This document shows, in pieces, positions 25,341 to 36,511 of a stretch of 64,000 nt of DNA. The position numbers and the translations under genes were made by a program. Source of the DNA: an uncultured Collinsella sp. (GTDB lineage Bacteria > Actinomycetota > Coriobacteriia > Coriobacteriales > Coriobacteriaceae); contig CAKUOD010000011.1 of assembly GCA_934668695.1 (NCBI GenBank), positions 1-64,000 on the forward strand. The letters run 5' to 3'. How positions within the stretch are numbered: the first letter of the stretch is position 1; every line of letters starts with the position of its first letter. A model generated the notes under the pieces. That model saw only the letters and a list, made by a program, of their open reading frames with translations, did no database searches and had not been told where the DNA came from.

Positions 25341-27197
25341 TTACGCCGCCTCGTCGAACTGCGAGTTGTACAGGTCGGCGTAGAAGCCGCCTTGGGCGAG
25401 CAACTCGTCGTGCGTGCCCTTCTCGACGATGTCGCCGTCGCGAATTACCAAGATCACGTCGGCGTTGCGGATCGTGGACAGGCGGTGCGCGATGACAAAG
25501 CTCGTGCGGCCCTGCATCAGCGCATCCATGGCGCGCTGGATGAGCTCCTCGGTGCGGGTATCGACGTTGGAGGTCGCCTCGTCCAGAATCAGCGCCGGAC
25601 GGTCGGCCAAAATGGCGCGGGCGATGGTCACGAGCTGGCGCTGACCCTGCGACAGGTTAGTGCCCTCCTCGTTGATCATAAAGTCGTAACCGCCGGCGAG
25701 CGTATGGATAAAGTGGTCGCAGCGTGCGGCGCGCGCGGCGGCCTCGACCTCGGCGTCAGTCGCATCGGGACGTCCGTAGCGGATGTTCTCGCGGATGGTG
25801 CCGTTAAACAGCCAGGTATCCTGCAGCACCATGGCAAACTCGCCGCGCAGTGCCGCGCGGTCCCAGTCGCGCACGTCGACGCCCTCGACGCGCAGCGAAC
25901 CGCCGTCCACGTCGTAGAAACGCTGCAGCAGCTTAATGAGCGTGGTCTTGCCGGCGCCGGTGGGGCCGACGATGGCGATGGTCTGACCGGGCTGCGCCTC
26001 GCAGCTAAAGTCGTGGATGATGGTCTTGTCGGGCGTGTAGCCAAACTTGACGTGGTCGAACTCAACGTGGCCGGGGCGCTTCTCGGGAATCTGGGCGTCG
26101 GCCTTCTGCTCCTCCTCGGGCGCGGCGAGGAACTCAAAGACGCGCTCGGTGGCAGCGGCCATCGACTGCATCGTGTTGCTCACGTTGCCCAGCTGCTGCA
26201 CCGGCTGCGTAAAGTTGCGCACGTACTGGATAAAGCTCTGGATGTCGCCGGGCGTGGCATTGCCGGTCAGCGCGAGCTGCGCACCCACCACGACGACGCC
26301 CACGTAGCCCATGTTGCCCACCAAGCTCATAAGCGGCATCATCAGGCCCGATAGGAACTGCGAGCGCCAGCCACTAATAAAGAGACGGTCGTTTTGACGG
26401 TCGAACTCCTCGATTGAGGCCTCGGCGCGGTCGAACACCTGAATAACGTTCTGGCCGGCAAAGTCCTCCTCGATAATGCCGTTGACGGCGCCCAGGACTT
26501 GCTGTTGCTCGCGGAAGTACGGCTGCGAGAAGTGAATCATCACGGTCAGGATAATCGAGGCGGCCGGCAGTGTGAGCACGGTGACGCCGGTGAGCGGCAG
26601 ACTGATCGAAAGCATCATGACGAGCACGCCGATAATCTGCGTCACCGACGTGATGAGCTGCGTCACGCTCTGGTTGAGTGACTGGCCGAGCGTATCGACG
26701 TCGTTGGTGATGCGACTGAGCACGTCGCCCTTACTGTGGCCGTTGAAGTAGCTCATCGGCACGACAGCGATCTTGGCGGCGATCTCCTTGCGCATGCGGT
26801 AGCAAATCTTTTGCGTGACGCCGGTCATGAGCCAGCCTTGGATGAGGCTGCAGACAGAGCTTGCCAGATACAGGCAGAGCAAAAAGCCGAGCGTCTTGGC
26901 AATCCAGCCAAAGTCAACGTCGCCGGTACCGTTGACCTTGGCGACCAAGCCCTCGAACAGCTTGGTCGTAACCTGGCCGAGCACCTTGGGCCCCACAATG
27001 TTAAAGATGACCGAGCACACGGCAAAGGCGACGGCGGCAAACACGGCAATCTTGTGCTGGCCAATATAGCCGAGCAGCTGCCTCATGGTGCCCTTAAAGT
27101 CCTTGGCCTTTTCGCCACGGCGCATGCCACCCATGCGGCCCATGGGACCACGCTGGCGGGTGGGCTTGGGAATCTGAGTCTTGGTCTCGTCTGCCAT
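25341..27197 (-). CDS. ABC exporter half-transporter (LmrA/MsbA type), subunit 2
   Basis: 618 residues. Six membrane segments (about 40-330) are followed by a nucleotide-binding domain with GPTGAGKTT, LSQGQRQL and LILDEATSNVD. The coding start overlaps the stop of the upstream ABC gene (TAATG), so the two are translationally coupled and probably form a heterodimer. GGAAGGAGG precedes the ATG. The MarR gene at the head of the operon suggests induction by a toxic compound. Confidence 0.93.
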   Translation of the reverse strand: MADETKTQIPKPTRQRGPMGRMGGMRRGEKAKDFKGTMRQLLGYIGQHKIAVFAAVAFAVCSVIFNIVGPKVLGQVTTKLFEGLVAKVNGTGDVDFGWIAKTLGFLLCLYLASSVCSLIQGWLMTGVTQKICYRMRKEIAAKIAVVPMSYFNGHSKGDVLSRITNDVDTLGQSLNQSVTQLITSVTQIIGVLVMMLSISLPLTGVTVLTLPAASIILTVMIHFSQPYFREQQQVLGAVNGIIEEDFAGQNVIQVFDRAEASIEEFDRQNDRLFISGWRSQFLSGLMMPLMSLVGNMGYVGVVVVGAQLALTGNATPGDIQSFIQYVRNFTQPVQQLGNVSNTMQSMAAATERVFEFLAAPEEEQKADAQIPEKRPGHVEFDHVKFGYTPDKTIIHDFSCEAQPGQTIAIVGPTGAGKTTLIKLLQRFYDVDGGSLRVEGVDVRDWDRAALRGEFAMVLQDTWLFNGTIRENIRYGRPDATDAEVEAAARAARCDHFIHTLAGGYDFMINEEGTNLSQGQRQLVTIARAILADRPALILDEATSNVDTRTEELIQRAMDALMQGRTSFVIAHRLSTIRNADVILVIRDGDIVEKGTHDELLAQGGFYADLYNSQFDEAA

Positions 27198-29563
27198 TAG
27201 CGCTCGCCTCCTTCCATGACGGCTGCAATTTCTTCTTGGGTAAGCCCCAACTCCTCGGCGGAAAGCTGCGACTGTGCAATCTCCAGGTACGCCGGGCAGC
27301 CGTGCAGCAGCTCCTCGTGCGTGCCGGTGCCCACTACGTGACCGTCGTCGAGCACGATGATCTGGTCGGCGTGCATGATGGTCGCGATGCGCTGGGCCAC
27401 GACCACGAGTGCGGCGTCGGTGACGTTTTTGGCCAGCTCCTCGCGCAGGCGCGCGTCGGTCTTGTAGTCGAGGGCGCTAAACGAGTCATCGAACACCACG
27501 ACCTCGGGCTTTTTGGCCAACGCGCGGGCGATGGCCAGGCGCTGACGCTGGCCGCCCGAGACATTGGAGCCGCTCTGGCTGATGGGGGAGTCGTAGCCGC
27601 CCTCGCGCTCGGCGATAAAGTCCTCGGCCTGGGCGATGCGCGCCGCCTGGCGCATATCATCATCGCTCACCATGTCGCCGGCAAACTTGAGGTTGCTCTC
27701 GACGGTGCCCGAGAACAGGCGACCCTGCTGCGGGATGTAACCAATGCGGCGGCGCAGCTCGGAAAGGGTCATGTCGCGCACGTCGATGCCGTCGAGCGAA
27801 ATGCTGCCGCCCGTGACGTCGTACAGGCGCGGAATCAGCTGCACGAGCGTGGACTTGCCCGAACCCGTTGAGCCAATGATGCCGAGCATCTGGCCGGCAT
27901 GTGTGGTGAAGTTCACGCCGCTGATGACATCGGCGCGGGCATCGGGGTACTGGAAGCTCACGTCGCGGAAGGTGAGCTCACCGCGCGGCGCGCTGGCTGC
28001 GGGCAGTTTGGGCGAGGCAGGGTCGTTGATGCTCGTGGGGCAGGTGATGACCTCTTCCACGCGCTCGGCTGCGACCTCGGCGCGGGGCAGGATGACCGAA
28101 ACCATGGTGAGGATCATAAACGCCATGACGATCTGCATGGTGTAGGAGATAAACGCCATCATGTTGCCGACCTGCATCACGCCGTCGGACACGCCCTGCG
28201 CGCCAAACCACACGATAAGCACGGTGATGCAGTTCATGACGAGCATCATGAGCGGCATCATAAAGCTCATGGCGCGGTTGGTGTAGAGCTGCGTGGTCAT
28301 CAGGTCGAGGGACGCCTGGTCAAAACGCTCGAGCTCATGCTCCTCGCGGTTGAACGAGCGGATGGGCATAAGACCGTCGAGCAGCTCGCGGGCGGTAAGG
28401 TTCACGCGGTCCACAAAGCTCTGCATCATTTTGAACTTGGGCATGGTGAGGCCCATGAGCACGCCGACGACGGCCGAGACCGCGATGATGGCCACGGCGA
28501 TGGTCCACTCCAGGCCGGTGTGGTTGGCCAGGACGCGCATGACCGCGACGATGCCCATGACGGGCGCCATAAGGCACATGCGGATAAACAGGGTCGCGGC
28601 CATCTGAATCTGCTGAATATCGTTGGTGCAGCGGGTGATGAGCGAGGCCTGGCTAAACTTGCCCACTTCGGCAGGCGAGAAGTGCATGACCTTGTTGAAG
28701 GTCTCGCGGCGCAGGTCGCGGGCGATGGAGCAGGCGGTGCGCGAAGCCACGGCACCGGTCAGGATGGTGGCGACCAACGATACCAGACACAGACCAAACA
28801 TCGTGGTCGCCATGCGGCCCAGGTAGGCGTTCTGCACATCGGCGGGGTCGATGCCCTGTGCCTTGTACTCGTCCTGCACATAGCTCACGGCGCGTTGGGT
28901 CACGATGGAGCCCGACATGGAGCCCATTTTGTCCGCCATACCGTTGGCGCCCTCGACGAGCTTGTCCTGGTCGATGAGGCCGCCTTCAACGCCTAGACGC
29001 AGGCTCTTCATGGTGATCTTGCCGCCGTCGGCATCAATCTGCTTTTGCATATTCTGCGCCGCTGCGGCCTTCTGCTGCATCTCGGCGAGCTGCTCGGGCG
29101 TCATTGCGGCCATCTGCTCCGGGGTGGGCATGGCCTGGGCGGCGCTGTTATCTTTCTCGCTGGACGTGCCCATCATGTCGTCCATGGAGCTGGCGTCGAT
29201 GCCTTGGTTGAGCGAAAGGACGACGGTCTCGGGCAGGCTCATGATATCGGCAATCTTGCCGCCGTCGGCGCGCTCATCCTCGGTTCCCCTGTACGTGCGA
29301 ATGCCGTTTTTGTCTGCCTTGCCAAACGCAGCTTCTACTGTCTTGGCGTCCCTGGCGCTCATAAAGAGTTCGAGGTCGTCGAGCGATTCGGCACGAATGG
29401 TGTCGGGCACGGGCGAGGCGATGCCGCCTTGCTGCACGCCCACGTCGACGATGTCGCTCATATAGGTAGGCAGCGCCAGGTCGGCGTTACAGCTGATTAC
29501 GATGAGCACGATAGCCGCAAGCAGCGCCAGCACATGCTTCTTAAAGAGCTTGAGAATCCTCAC
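27197..29563 (-). CDS. ABC exporter half-transporter with large extracytoplasmic insertion, subunit 1
   Basis: 788 residues, about 170-200 longer than usual. After the first membrane helix (about 10-30) comes an insertion of roughly 200 residues containing MAAMTPEQLAEMQQKAAAAQ, a probable coiled coil, before the second helix near 245. The nucleotide-binding domain has GSTGSGKST, VSGGQRQR and VVFDDSFSALD; the last differs from the usual D-E, hinting at one degenerate ATP site as in heterodimeric exporters. GTG start overlaps the marR stop by four bases. Confidence 0.93.
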   Translation of the reverse strand: MRILKLFKKHVLALLAAIVLIVISCNADLALPTYMSDIVDVGVQQGGIASPVPDTIRAESLDDLELFMSARDAKTVEAAFGKADKNGIRTYRGTEDERADGGKIADIMSLPETVVLSLNQGIDASSMDDMMGTSSEKDNSAAQAMPTPEQMAAMTPEQLAEMQQKAAAAQNMQKQIDADGGKITMKSLRLGVEGGLIDQDKLVEGANGMADKMGSMSGSIVTQRAVSYVQDEYKAQGIDPADVQNAYLGRMATTMFGLCLVSLVATILTGAVASRTACSIARDLRRETFNKVMHFSPAEVGKFSQASLITRCTNDIQQIQMAATLFIRMCLMAPVMGIVAVMRVLANHTGLEWTIAVAIIAVSAVVGVLMGLTMPKFKMMQSFVDRVNLTARELLDGLMPIRSFNREEHELERFDQASLDLMTTQLYTNRAMSFMMPLMMLVMNCITVLIVWFGAQGVSDGVMQVGNMMAFISYTMQIVMAFMILTMVSVILPRAEVAAERVEEVITCPTSINDPASPKLPAASAPRGELTFRDVSFQYPDARADVISGVNFTTHAGQMLGIIGSTGSGKSTLVQLIPRLYDVTGGSISLDGIDVRDMTLSELRRRIGYIPQQGRLFSGTVESNLKFAGDMVSDDDMRQAARIAQAEDFIAEREGGYDSPISQSGSNVSGGQRQRLAIARALAKKPEVVVFDDSFSALDYKTDARLREELAKNVTDAALVVVAQRIATIMHADQIIVLDDGHVVGTGTHEELLHGCPAYLEIAQSQLSAEELGLTQEEIAAVMEGGER

Positions 29564-30009
29564 TCGGCATCTCTCCTTTCTTGGTTGTGGTCAATGATCT
29601 GGTTGGTGCGTCGAAGCAGGCGCACCAGCTCGTTGGTATCTGCTTCGCCGAGCTGCTCAAGGAATGCCGCAGCGCGGTCCTCAAACTCCCGACGCTTGAT
29701 TTCAAGATCTTGTCGACCCTTGTCGGTCACGGTCACATGTACGCGACGGCGGTCGGTCTTTGAGTGCTCGCGTTCGACCCAACCCTTGGCCTCGAGGGCG
29801 CGCAGGATATTGGCGATGCGGGCGCTCGAGACCCATGCCTTGTCGGCAAGTTCGCTCGGCGTGAGCGAGCCGCCGGCGAGCAAAAGGGCGCGCATAACGG
29901 CCATCTCGCCGCTCAAAGCCTGGTCTGTAAAGCGCGAAACGCGCTGGTGCAGGCTGCCAAACTCGAGAAAGAGCTGGCGTCCAAGCTTGTGGAAATCGGT
30001 ACCTTCCAC
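29560..30009 (-). CDS. MarR-family transcriptional regulator
   Basis: 149 residues. Winged helix-turn-helix at about 40-105 (LTPSELADKAWVSSARIANI, then the wing KTDRRRVHVTVTDKGR). First gene of the operon with the two ABC exporter genes and most likely their repressor. GTG start at 30009 after TAGGGG. Confidence 0.9.
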   Translation of the reverse strand: MEGTDFHKLGRQLFLEFGSLHQRVSRFTDQALSGEMAVMRALLLAGGSLTPSELADKAWVSSARIANILRALEAKGWVEREHSKTDRRRVHVTVTDKGRQDLEIKRREFEDRAAAFLEQLGEADTNELVRLLRRTNQIIDHNQERRDAE

Positions 30010-30159
30010 TGAAAACCCCTAACACTAGAAACCATTTTTGGTGAAAGATGATACCCCTACACGTGCGCCATAATCGATAGATTTCTAGGCATGTCCCAAA
30101 AATCTACCGGAGACTGTGCGATATAAAGGTCGTATAAACAATTCAATTTTTTCAATTAC

Positions 30160-30171
30160 TGAAACGTTCCA
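30160..30171. promoter_or_regulatory. LacI-type operator candidate
   Basis: TGAAACGTTCCA, 10 of 12 bases symmetric around a central CG. This is the form bound by LacI/GalR-family repressors. It lies about 125 bases before the SDR gene in an AT-rich promoter region. Confidence 0.45.
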
Positions 30172-30296
30172 AAGAACTATCATGCACGCGGTTAGGCGAG
30201 GGGTTGTCACCACCATGACGACTGGGACTCAATTATCGCCACGCGCGATGCTCCAACTTCCCGCAAGGAGACACCTGAATCAAGGGGGTTGGAGTC

Positions 30297-31046
30297 ATGG
30301 CATTTGACTTCACGGGTAAAACCGCGATCGTTACCGGCGGCACTCAGGGCATTGGCCTCGAGATCGCCAAGGGCATCGTGGAGGGCGGCGGACACGTCGC
30401 GCTCATCGCAAGGAATGCTGCCAAGGGCGAGGCCGCGGTGGCCGAGCTCGGCGAGGGCAACAAGTTCTATCAGCTCGATGTCGCCGATGCACCCAAGGCG
30501 CGCGAGACCGTCGAGCAAATCTTCACGGATCTGCCTCAGACGAACATCCTGATCAACTGTGCCGGCGTCATCAGCACCAAGAAGTTCGACGAGATTGACG
30601 ACGCCGAGTGGCGCCGCACCATCGACATCAATCTCAACGGTACCTTTACCATGATGAACGCCGTGTACCCGCACTTTAAGGCGGCCCATGCCGGCACCAT
30701 CGTCAACGTGAGCTCCGTGGCTGGCAAGATCGGCGGCGGCCTGCTCGGCACCGCTGCTTACGCCAGCTCCAAGGCCGGCGTCAACGGCCTGACCAAGGCG
30801 GTCGCCAAGGAGGGCGGCAAGTTCGGCATCCGCTGCAACGCCGTTTGCCCGTCGCTCACCCTTACCGACATGACCTCGATTCTCTCGGACGAGAACTCCC
30901 AGCGCATCATCAACGGTATTCCTCTGGGCCGCGCCGCCCAGGCAAGCGAGCCGGCGCAGATGGTGCTGTTCTTCGCTTCCGACCTCGCCAGCTTTGTGAA
31001 CGGCGAGATCGGCGACTGCGATGGCGGCATCGTTCTGGACGGGTAA
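30297..31046 (+). CDS. SDR-family oxidoreductase
   Basis: 249 residues. NAD(P)-binding TGGTQGIG (13-20), INCAGV, catalytic Ser (NVSSVAG) and YASSK (Tyr/Lys) are all present. The next gene is a 2-keto-3-deoxygluconate-type permease, so a role in uronate or keto-deoxy sugar metabolism similar to KduD is plausible but not proven. GGGGGTTGGAG precedes the ATG. Confidence 0.88.
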   Translation: MAFDFTGKTAIVTGGTQGIGLEIAKGIVEGGGHVALIARNAAKGEAAVAELGEGNKFYQLDVADAPKARETVEQIFTDLPQTNILINCAGVISTKKFDEIDDAEWRRTIDINLNGTFTMMNAVYPHFKAAHAGTIVNVSSVAGKIGGGLLGTAAYASSKAGVNGLTKAVAKEGGKFGIRCNAVCPSLTLTDMTSILSDENSQRIINGIPLGRAAQASEPAQMVLFFASDLASFVNGEIGDCDGGIVLDG

Positions 31047-31065
31047 TACCCAGCGGTAATAGTTC

Positions 31066-31105
31066 GGCGGCGGCCCCTGCGACTCGGGACCGTCGCCTTC
31101 TTTCT
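31066..31105 (+). terminator. Hairpin between the SDR and permease genes
   Basis: GGCGGCGGCCCC pairs imperfectly with GGGACCGTCGCC, followed by TTCTTTCT. It may partly reduce read-through into the permease gene. Confidence 0.5.
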
Positions 31106-31154
31106 GATGTAGCCGCGTGCGACAACAACCCGCACGCATCAAAAGGAGATATAT

Positions 31155-32171
31155 ATGAGTGAATCAACCGCGGTGGAGGCGCCGGCGGCCAAGGAGCCGT
31201 TCTTTAAGATGTCCTCCATCCCGGGTGCCAATATTCTGGTGCCGCTTTTGTTGGGCTGCCTGCTCAACACGCTGTTTCCCGACCTGTTCAAGACGCTCGG
31301 TAGCTTTACGCTCGGCATGACCCAGCAGGGTGCAAGCCCGCTCGTGGGTGCCTTCTTGCTCATCGTCGGCACGACGATTTCGTTTAAGAGCGCCCCTGCC
31401 GCTGCTGCCCGCGGTGCCATCATCATCGCCATTAAGCAGATCGTGGTCATCGCCGTGTCGCTGCTCATTCTCTATGTGTTCAACGACAACCTGTTTGGTA
31501 TCTCGGCCATGGTGATGCTGGCTGCGTGCACGGGTGCCAACAACGCCATGTACGCTGGTTTGATGGGCACCATGGGTAACGAGGCCGAGCGCGGCGCCGT
31601 TGCCATCACGACGCTGGTCGTCGGTCCTCCGGTCACGATGATTGTGCTCGGCGCCGCCGGTCAGGCGCCGATTGGCTGGTCGCTCGTAGGCGCCATCCTG
31701 CCGATCGTCGTCGGCATTATCCTGGGCAACCTGTTCCCCAGCTTTAAGAAGATGATGGCCCCGGCGCTGTCCGCCATCATCGTGCTCGTCTTCTTTGCCA
31801 TGGGTTCGACCATGACCTTTGGCCAGCTCATCAATGGCGGTCTCCCCGGCATCTTGCTCGGCGTGATCTGCTCGGTGGTCTTTACTATCCCCGTTGTCGC
31901 GGTCGATAGGCTCACCGGCGGCACGGGTGTCGCAGGCGCGGCAATCTCCAGCTGCGCCGGCGCCAATGTTGCCACGCCTGCTGCTATGGCAAGCGTCAAC
32001 GAAGCCATGTACGGCGGCGCGGTGCTCGCGACGGCTACGGCTCAGGTCGCAGCCTGCGCTATCGTGACGGCCATTCTGACCCCGCTGGTTACCAGCTGGT
32101 GCTACAAGCACTTTGAGGGCAAGCAGGACAACGAGAAGACTACGACCGACAAGGCTGCCGCTGCCGCGTAA
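31155..32171 (+). CDS. kdgT: 2-keto-3-deoxygluconate permease family transporter
   Basis: 338 residues, about ten membrane segments. Typical KdgT features include PGANILVPLLLGCLLNT near the start and GGTGVAGAAISSCAGANVAT. Expected to import 2-keto-3-deoxygluconate or a similar sugar acid by proton symport. AAAAGGAGATATAT precedes the ATG. Forms a unit with the SDR gene. The symbol is a family assignment. Confidence 0.85.
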   Translation: MSESTAVEAPAAKEPFFKMSSIPGANILVPLLLGCLLNTLFPDLFKTLGSFTLGMTQQGASPLVGAFLLIVGTTISFKSAPAAAARGAIIIAIKQIVVIAVSLLILYVFNDNLFGISAMVMLAACTGANNAMYAGLMGTMGNEAERGAVAITTLVVGPPVTMIVLGAAGQAPIGWSLVGAILPIVVGIILGNLFPSFKKMMAPALSAIIVLVFFAMGSTMTFGQLINGGLPGILLGVICSVVFTIPVVAVDRLTGGTGVAGAAISSCAGANVATPAAMASVNEAMYGGAVLATATAQVAACAIVTAILTPLVTSWCYKHFEGKQDNEKTTTDKAAAAA

Positions 32172-32212
32172 CGCCACGTGCAACAACTCAACGAACATAA
32201 CAAGCCAACGCT

Positions 32213-32250
32213 CCAGGGCGGACACGGGGAAATCCCGTGGCCGCCCTGCA
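32213..32250 (+). terminator. Hairpin after kdgT
   Basis: AGGGCGG-A-CACGGG pairs with CCCGTG-G-CCGCCCT around GAAAT, followed by GCAGTTTCTG. Strong stem but weak T-run. Confidence 0.6.
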
Positions 32251-32339
32251 GTTTCTGTGGGGTCTCTGAAACACTTTATCCTGCTAAAGCTGGCATAACA
32301 GCTAGAGTGAACGTCGTACAAAGGCAAGGAAAAATACCA

Positions 32340-32480
32340 AACAAATCGGTGAACGGTAGTTGTTTGCGCTCGCATTTCCTGCGGATTTGTTAAAAACGCA
32401 CTAATGGTATAAAAAAAGAAACATATAACAGCCCTGATGAAGGGGGTGGCTATGTTATCCTTCTCAAACGGGTGAAATCT
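32340..32480 (+). promoter_or_regulatory. Promoter and operator region of the PFL genes
   Basis: GGTGAACGGT (32348-32357) matches the site core found at 7500. TTGTTA and TATAAA, 15 bases apart near 32387-32413, could be promoter boxes. ATATAACAGCC and GGCTATGTTAT (about 32425-32457) form an inverted repeat just downstream. The rest of the 470-base gap before pflB shows no gene. Confidence 0.35.
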
Positions 32481-32642
32481 TGGGTTTTGGGTTGTAGTTC
32501 CAAGGTGGACAAACGTTTTCCCTGCACCAACGTGTGGTGAAGAACGGAAGAAGCCGGTAGTGCAAGCCGAACATTCAAGAATTCAATAAGCAGCGGTGTG
32601 AGAGAGCGCCGCATTACACGTAACTAGGAGCGTGGTTACACA

Positions 32643-34694
<2,052 letters not shown>

Positions 34695-34695
34695 C

Positions 34696-34755
34696 TATTG
34701 TTAGTGCTATACTAACAATAACGATTACTGATTAGTGCGCCGGTTTCGGCCGGCG
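34696..34755 (+). other. Hairpins in the pflB-grcA intercistronic gap
   Basis: TATTGTTAGT-GCTAT-ACTAACAATA begins two bases after the pflB stop. CGCCGG-TTTCGG-CCGGCG follows at 34738. Neither is followed by a T-run, so they may mark RNA processing or stabilise the short downstream message rather than terminate. Confidence 0.6.
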
Positions 34756-34779
34756 TCTATCGATCGAAGGAGACACATT

Positions 34780-35031
34780 ATGAAGGTTTCTGAAGTTTCC
34801 GAGACTCAGGCCGATAACCTGGTCCACATGCTCGACGCTTACGCCGAGAAGGGTGGCCACCACCTGAACATCAACGTCTTCAACCGTGAGACGCTGCTCG
34901 ACGCTCAGGCTCACCCCGAGAAGTACCCGCAGCTGACCATCCGCGTTTCCGGCTACGCCGTGAACTTCCACACGCTCACCAAGGAGCAGCAGGACGAGGT
35001 CATTTCGCGTACCTTCCACAACAAGTTCTAA
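34780..35031 (+). CDS. grcA: PFL glycyl-radical subunit (GrcA/YfiD-like)
   Basis: 83 residues. Carries the glycyl-radical motif RVSGYAVNF with Gly58, preceded by [16 protein letters not shown] and PEKYPQLTI, matching the last about 75 residues of E. coli PFL. GAAGGAGACACATT precedes the ATG. With the truncated PFL upstream it should form a two-chain enzyme in which the activase at 36512 generates the radical on this small subunit. In E. coli the similar GrcA is only a spare part for oxygen-damaged PFL; here no full-length PFL is visible. Confidence 0.92.
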   Translation: MKVSEVSETQADNLVHMLDAYAEKGGHHLNINVFNRETLLDAQAHPEKYPQLTIRVSGYAVNFHTLTKEQQDEVISRTFHNKF

Positions 35032-35047
35032 AGGGGTTTAACTCCCG

Positions 35048-35192
35048 CAGGATCGCCGGGGCTGTTTGGGCTACCTCCCAAAACGTCCTCGGACATGCAA
35101 GAAGCCCTCGCTGCGCACTTCGTGCGGCGAGGGCTTCTTGCGTCCTGCGGAATATTTTGGGAGGTAGCCCAAACAGCCCCGGCGGGGTCCTG
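35048..35192 (+). ncRNA. Two-helix internal-loop element, copy A
   Basis: Outer helix of 30 perfect pairs (35054-35083 with 35155-35184), extended by CAGGA/TCCTG. Conserved internal loop CGTCCTCG (35084-35091) opposite CTGCGGA plus three bases. Inner helix GACAT... then GCAAGAAGCCCTCGC (35097-35141). It begins 17 bases after the grcA stop, in sense orientation. The remaining 35193-35342 has no gene but holds two GCTACCGTTT direct repeats. Confidence 0.75.
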
Positions 35193-35342
35193 TGTAGTTA
35201 CCCTTTAGGCGGAACTCTCCTAATGGGTTGAGCGTTCTGGATTCTTGCTTGCTACCGTTTATCGCGTATAGCTACCGTTTGCGGAATAAGTAACACTCCT
35301 TAATAAACCGTGTAGAATCTCAGATAAGCACGGAGTTTTCCA

Positions 35343-35387
35343 GGGAGACGCTGTCCTTTGTTGTGTGCAAGGGGCGGCGTCTCTTTG
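35343..35387 (+). other. Hairpin in the degV leader
   Basis: GGGAGACGC...CCTTTG pairs with CAAGGG...GGCGTCTC, followed by TTT. Terminator-like structure about 85 bases before the degV start. Confidence 0.45.
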
Positions 35388-35469
35388 GCGCTTGGAGGCC
35401 GTTCTGCAGCAGGACGGCGGACGTGCGTCACATATTCAAAAGCCAACGTCGAGATGGGTCGTGATAAGA

Positions 35470-36324
35470 ATGGGCAAGTACGTAATCGTGGTTGAGTCTG
35501 GTTCGGATGTGACGCCGGAGCTCTGCGAACGCTACGGCATCGTGCGCGTGCCCATGCATGTCACGATTGGTGACGAGGCCGTCGAAGACGGATCGATCGA
35601 CCCGCTTGAGATTTACTCGCGCTGCAACGAGTTTGGTGTGATGCCCAAGACGAGCGGTTGCTCGCCGGCGGATTTTGCGCATGTGTACGACCGCATCCAC
35701 GCCGAGCGGCCCGATGCGACCATTTTGCATCTTGCGTATTCCGAGGTTACGACCTGCTCGCATCAGTCGTCGAAGATTGCAGCCCAGGGGCGCGACTACG
35801 TGTTCTCCATGGACACGCGCTTTGTCTCGGTGGGCCAGTCACTCGTTGTCGTCGAGACCGCCAAGTATATTGAGGCTCATCCCGATGCCACCGTCGACGA
35901 AATTTTCTCTTTCACCAATTCGGTGATGGACCGCGTGCTGTTGGGCTTTGTTCCTACCGACCTTGCCTTCCTTAAGGCAGGCGGTCGCTTGTCCAACGTC
36001 GCGTTCCTAGGCGCCCATCTGCTCAAGATTAAGCCCTGCATTGAGGTAACGGGTGGCAAATTCGTGGCGACCAAGAAGCTCCGCGGCTCTATGCTCAAAT
36101 GCGCCCGTGCCTTTATTGACCACATGGTTGCGAAGGGCGATATTGATTACTCGCACATTGGTTTGGCGTATTCAGTGGGCCTTTCCGAGGAGCTGCGCAA
36201 CGATATGGAAGTCTATGCGCACGACCTGGGCTTTAAGGACGTTACCTGGACTCAGGTCGGCGGCGTCATCTCGAGCCACTGCGGCCCGACCGCCTTTGGC
36301 GCGGTGCTTACGCTTAAGGCGTAA
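35470..36324 (+). CDS. DegV-family fatty-acid-binding protein
   Basis: 284 residues. DegV proteins bind a fatty acid and act as FakB subunits with the kinase FakA. The N-terminus VIVVESGSDVTPELCERYGI, the KTSGCSPADF loop with the ligand-contacting Thr/Ser, and the C-terminal GGVISSHCGPTAFG all fit. The ATG at 35470 is used; a GTG at 35461 is an alternative. No fakA gene is nearby. Confidence 0.9.
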   Translation: MGKYVIVVESGSDVTPELCERYGIVRVPMHVTIGDEAVEDGSIDPLEIYSRCNEFGVMPKTSGCSPADFAHVYDRIHAERPDATILHLAYSEVTTCSHQSSKIAAQGRDYVFSMDTRFVSVGQSLVVVETAKYIEAHPDATVDEIFSFTNSVMDRVLLGFVPTDLAFLKAGGRLSNVAFLGAHLLKIKPCIEVTGGKFVATKKLRGSMLKCARAFIDHMVAKGDIDYSHIGLAYSVGLSEELRNDMEVYAHDLGFKDVTWTQVGGVISSHCGPTAFGAVLTLKA

Positions 36325-36355
36325 GGCCTGGCGACTATCGATTTCTATTGCCACG

Positions 36356-36392
36356 GCGGCGGGCGGGTTGCGACAACCTTCCCGCCGCTTTT
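36356..36392 (+). terminator. Terminator after degV
   Basis: GCGGCGGG-CGGGTTG pairs with CAACC-TTCCCGCCGC, followed by TTTT. Confidence 0.8.
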
Positions 36393-36511
36393 GCGTGGAG
36401 TCAAATAGGACGATCTAATTGACCGCTAAACCGTTTCGCCATCAGGCGTATGGGCTAGAATGGCTCTGGCATTTTAATTGACAAAAACCAAAGAGAGGCA
36501 AGGTTGCGGGA

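Noticed and set aside
34696..34720. Rex-type redox operator between pflB and grcA
   Set aside because: TTGTTAG...CTAACAA has the right flavour but a seven-base spacing between arms and an intercistronic position; a stem-loop in the mRNA is simpler.
35048..35192. Ordinary intrinsic terminator after grcA
   Set aside because: No T-run follows, the helices are far longer than needed, and the conserved internal loop would be unexplained.
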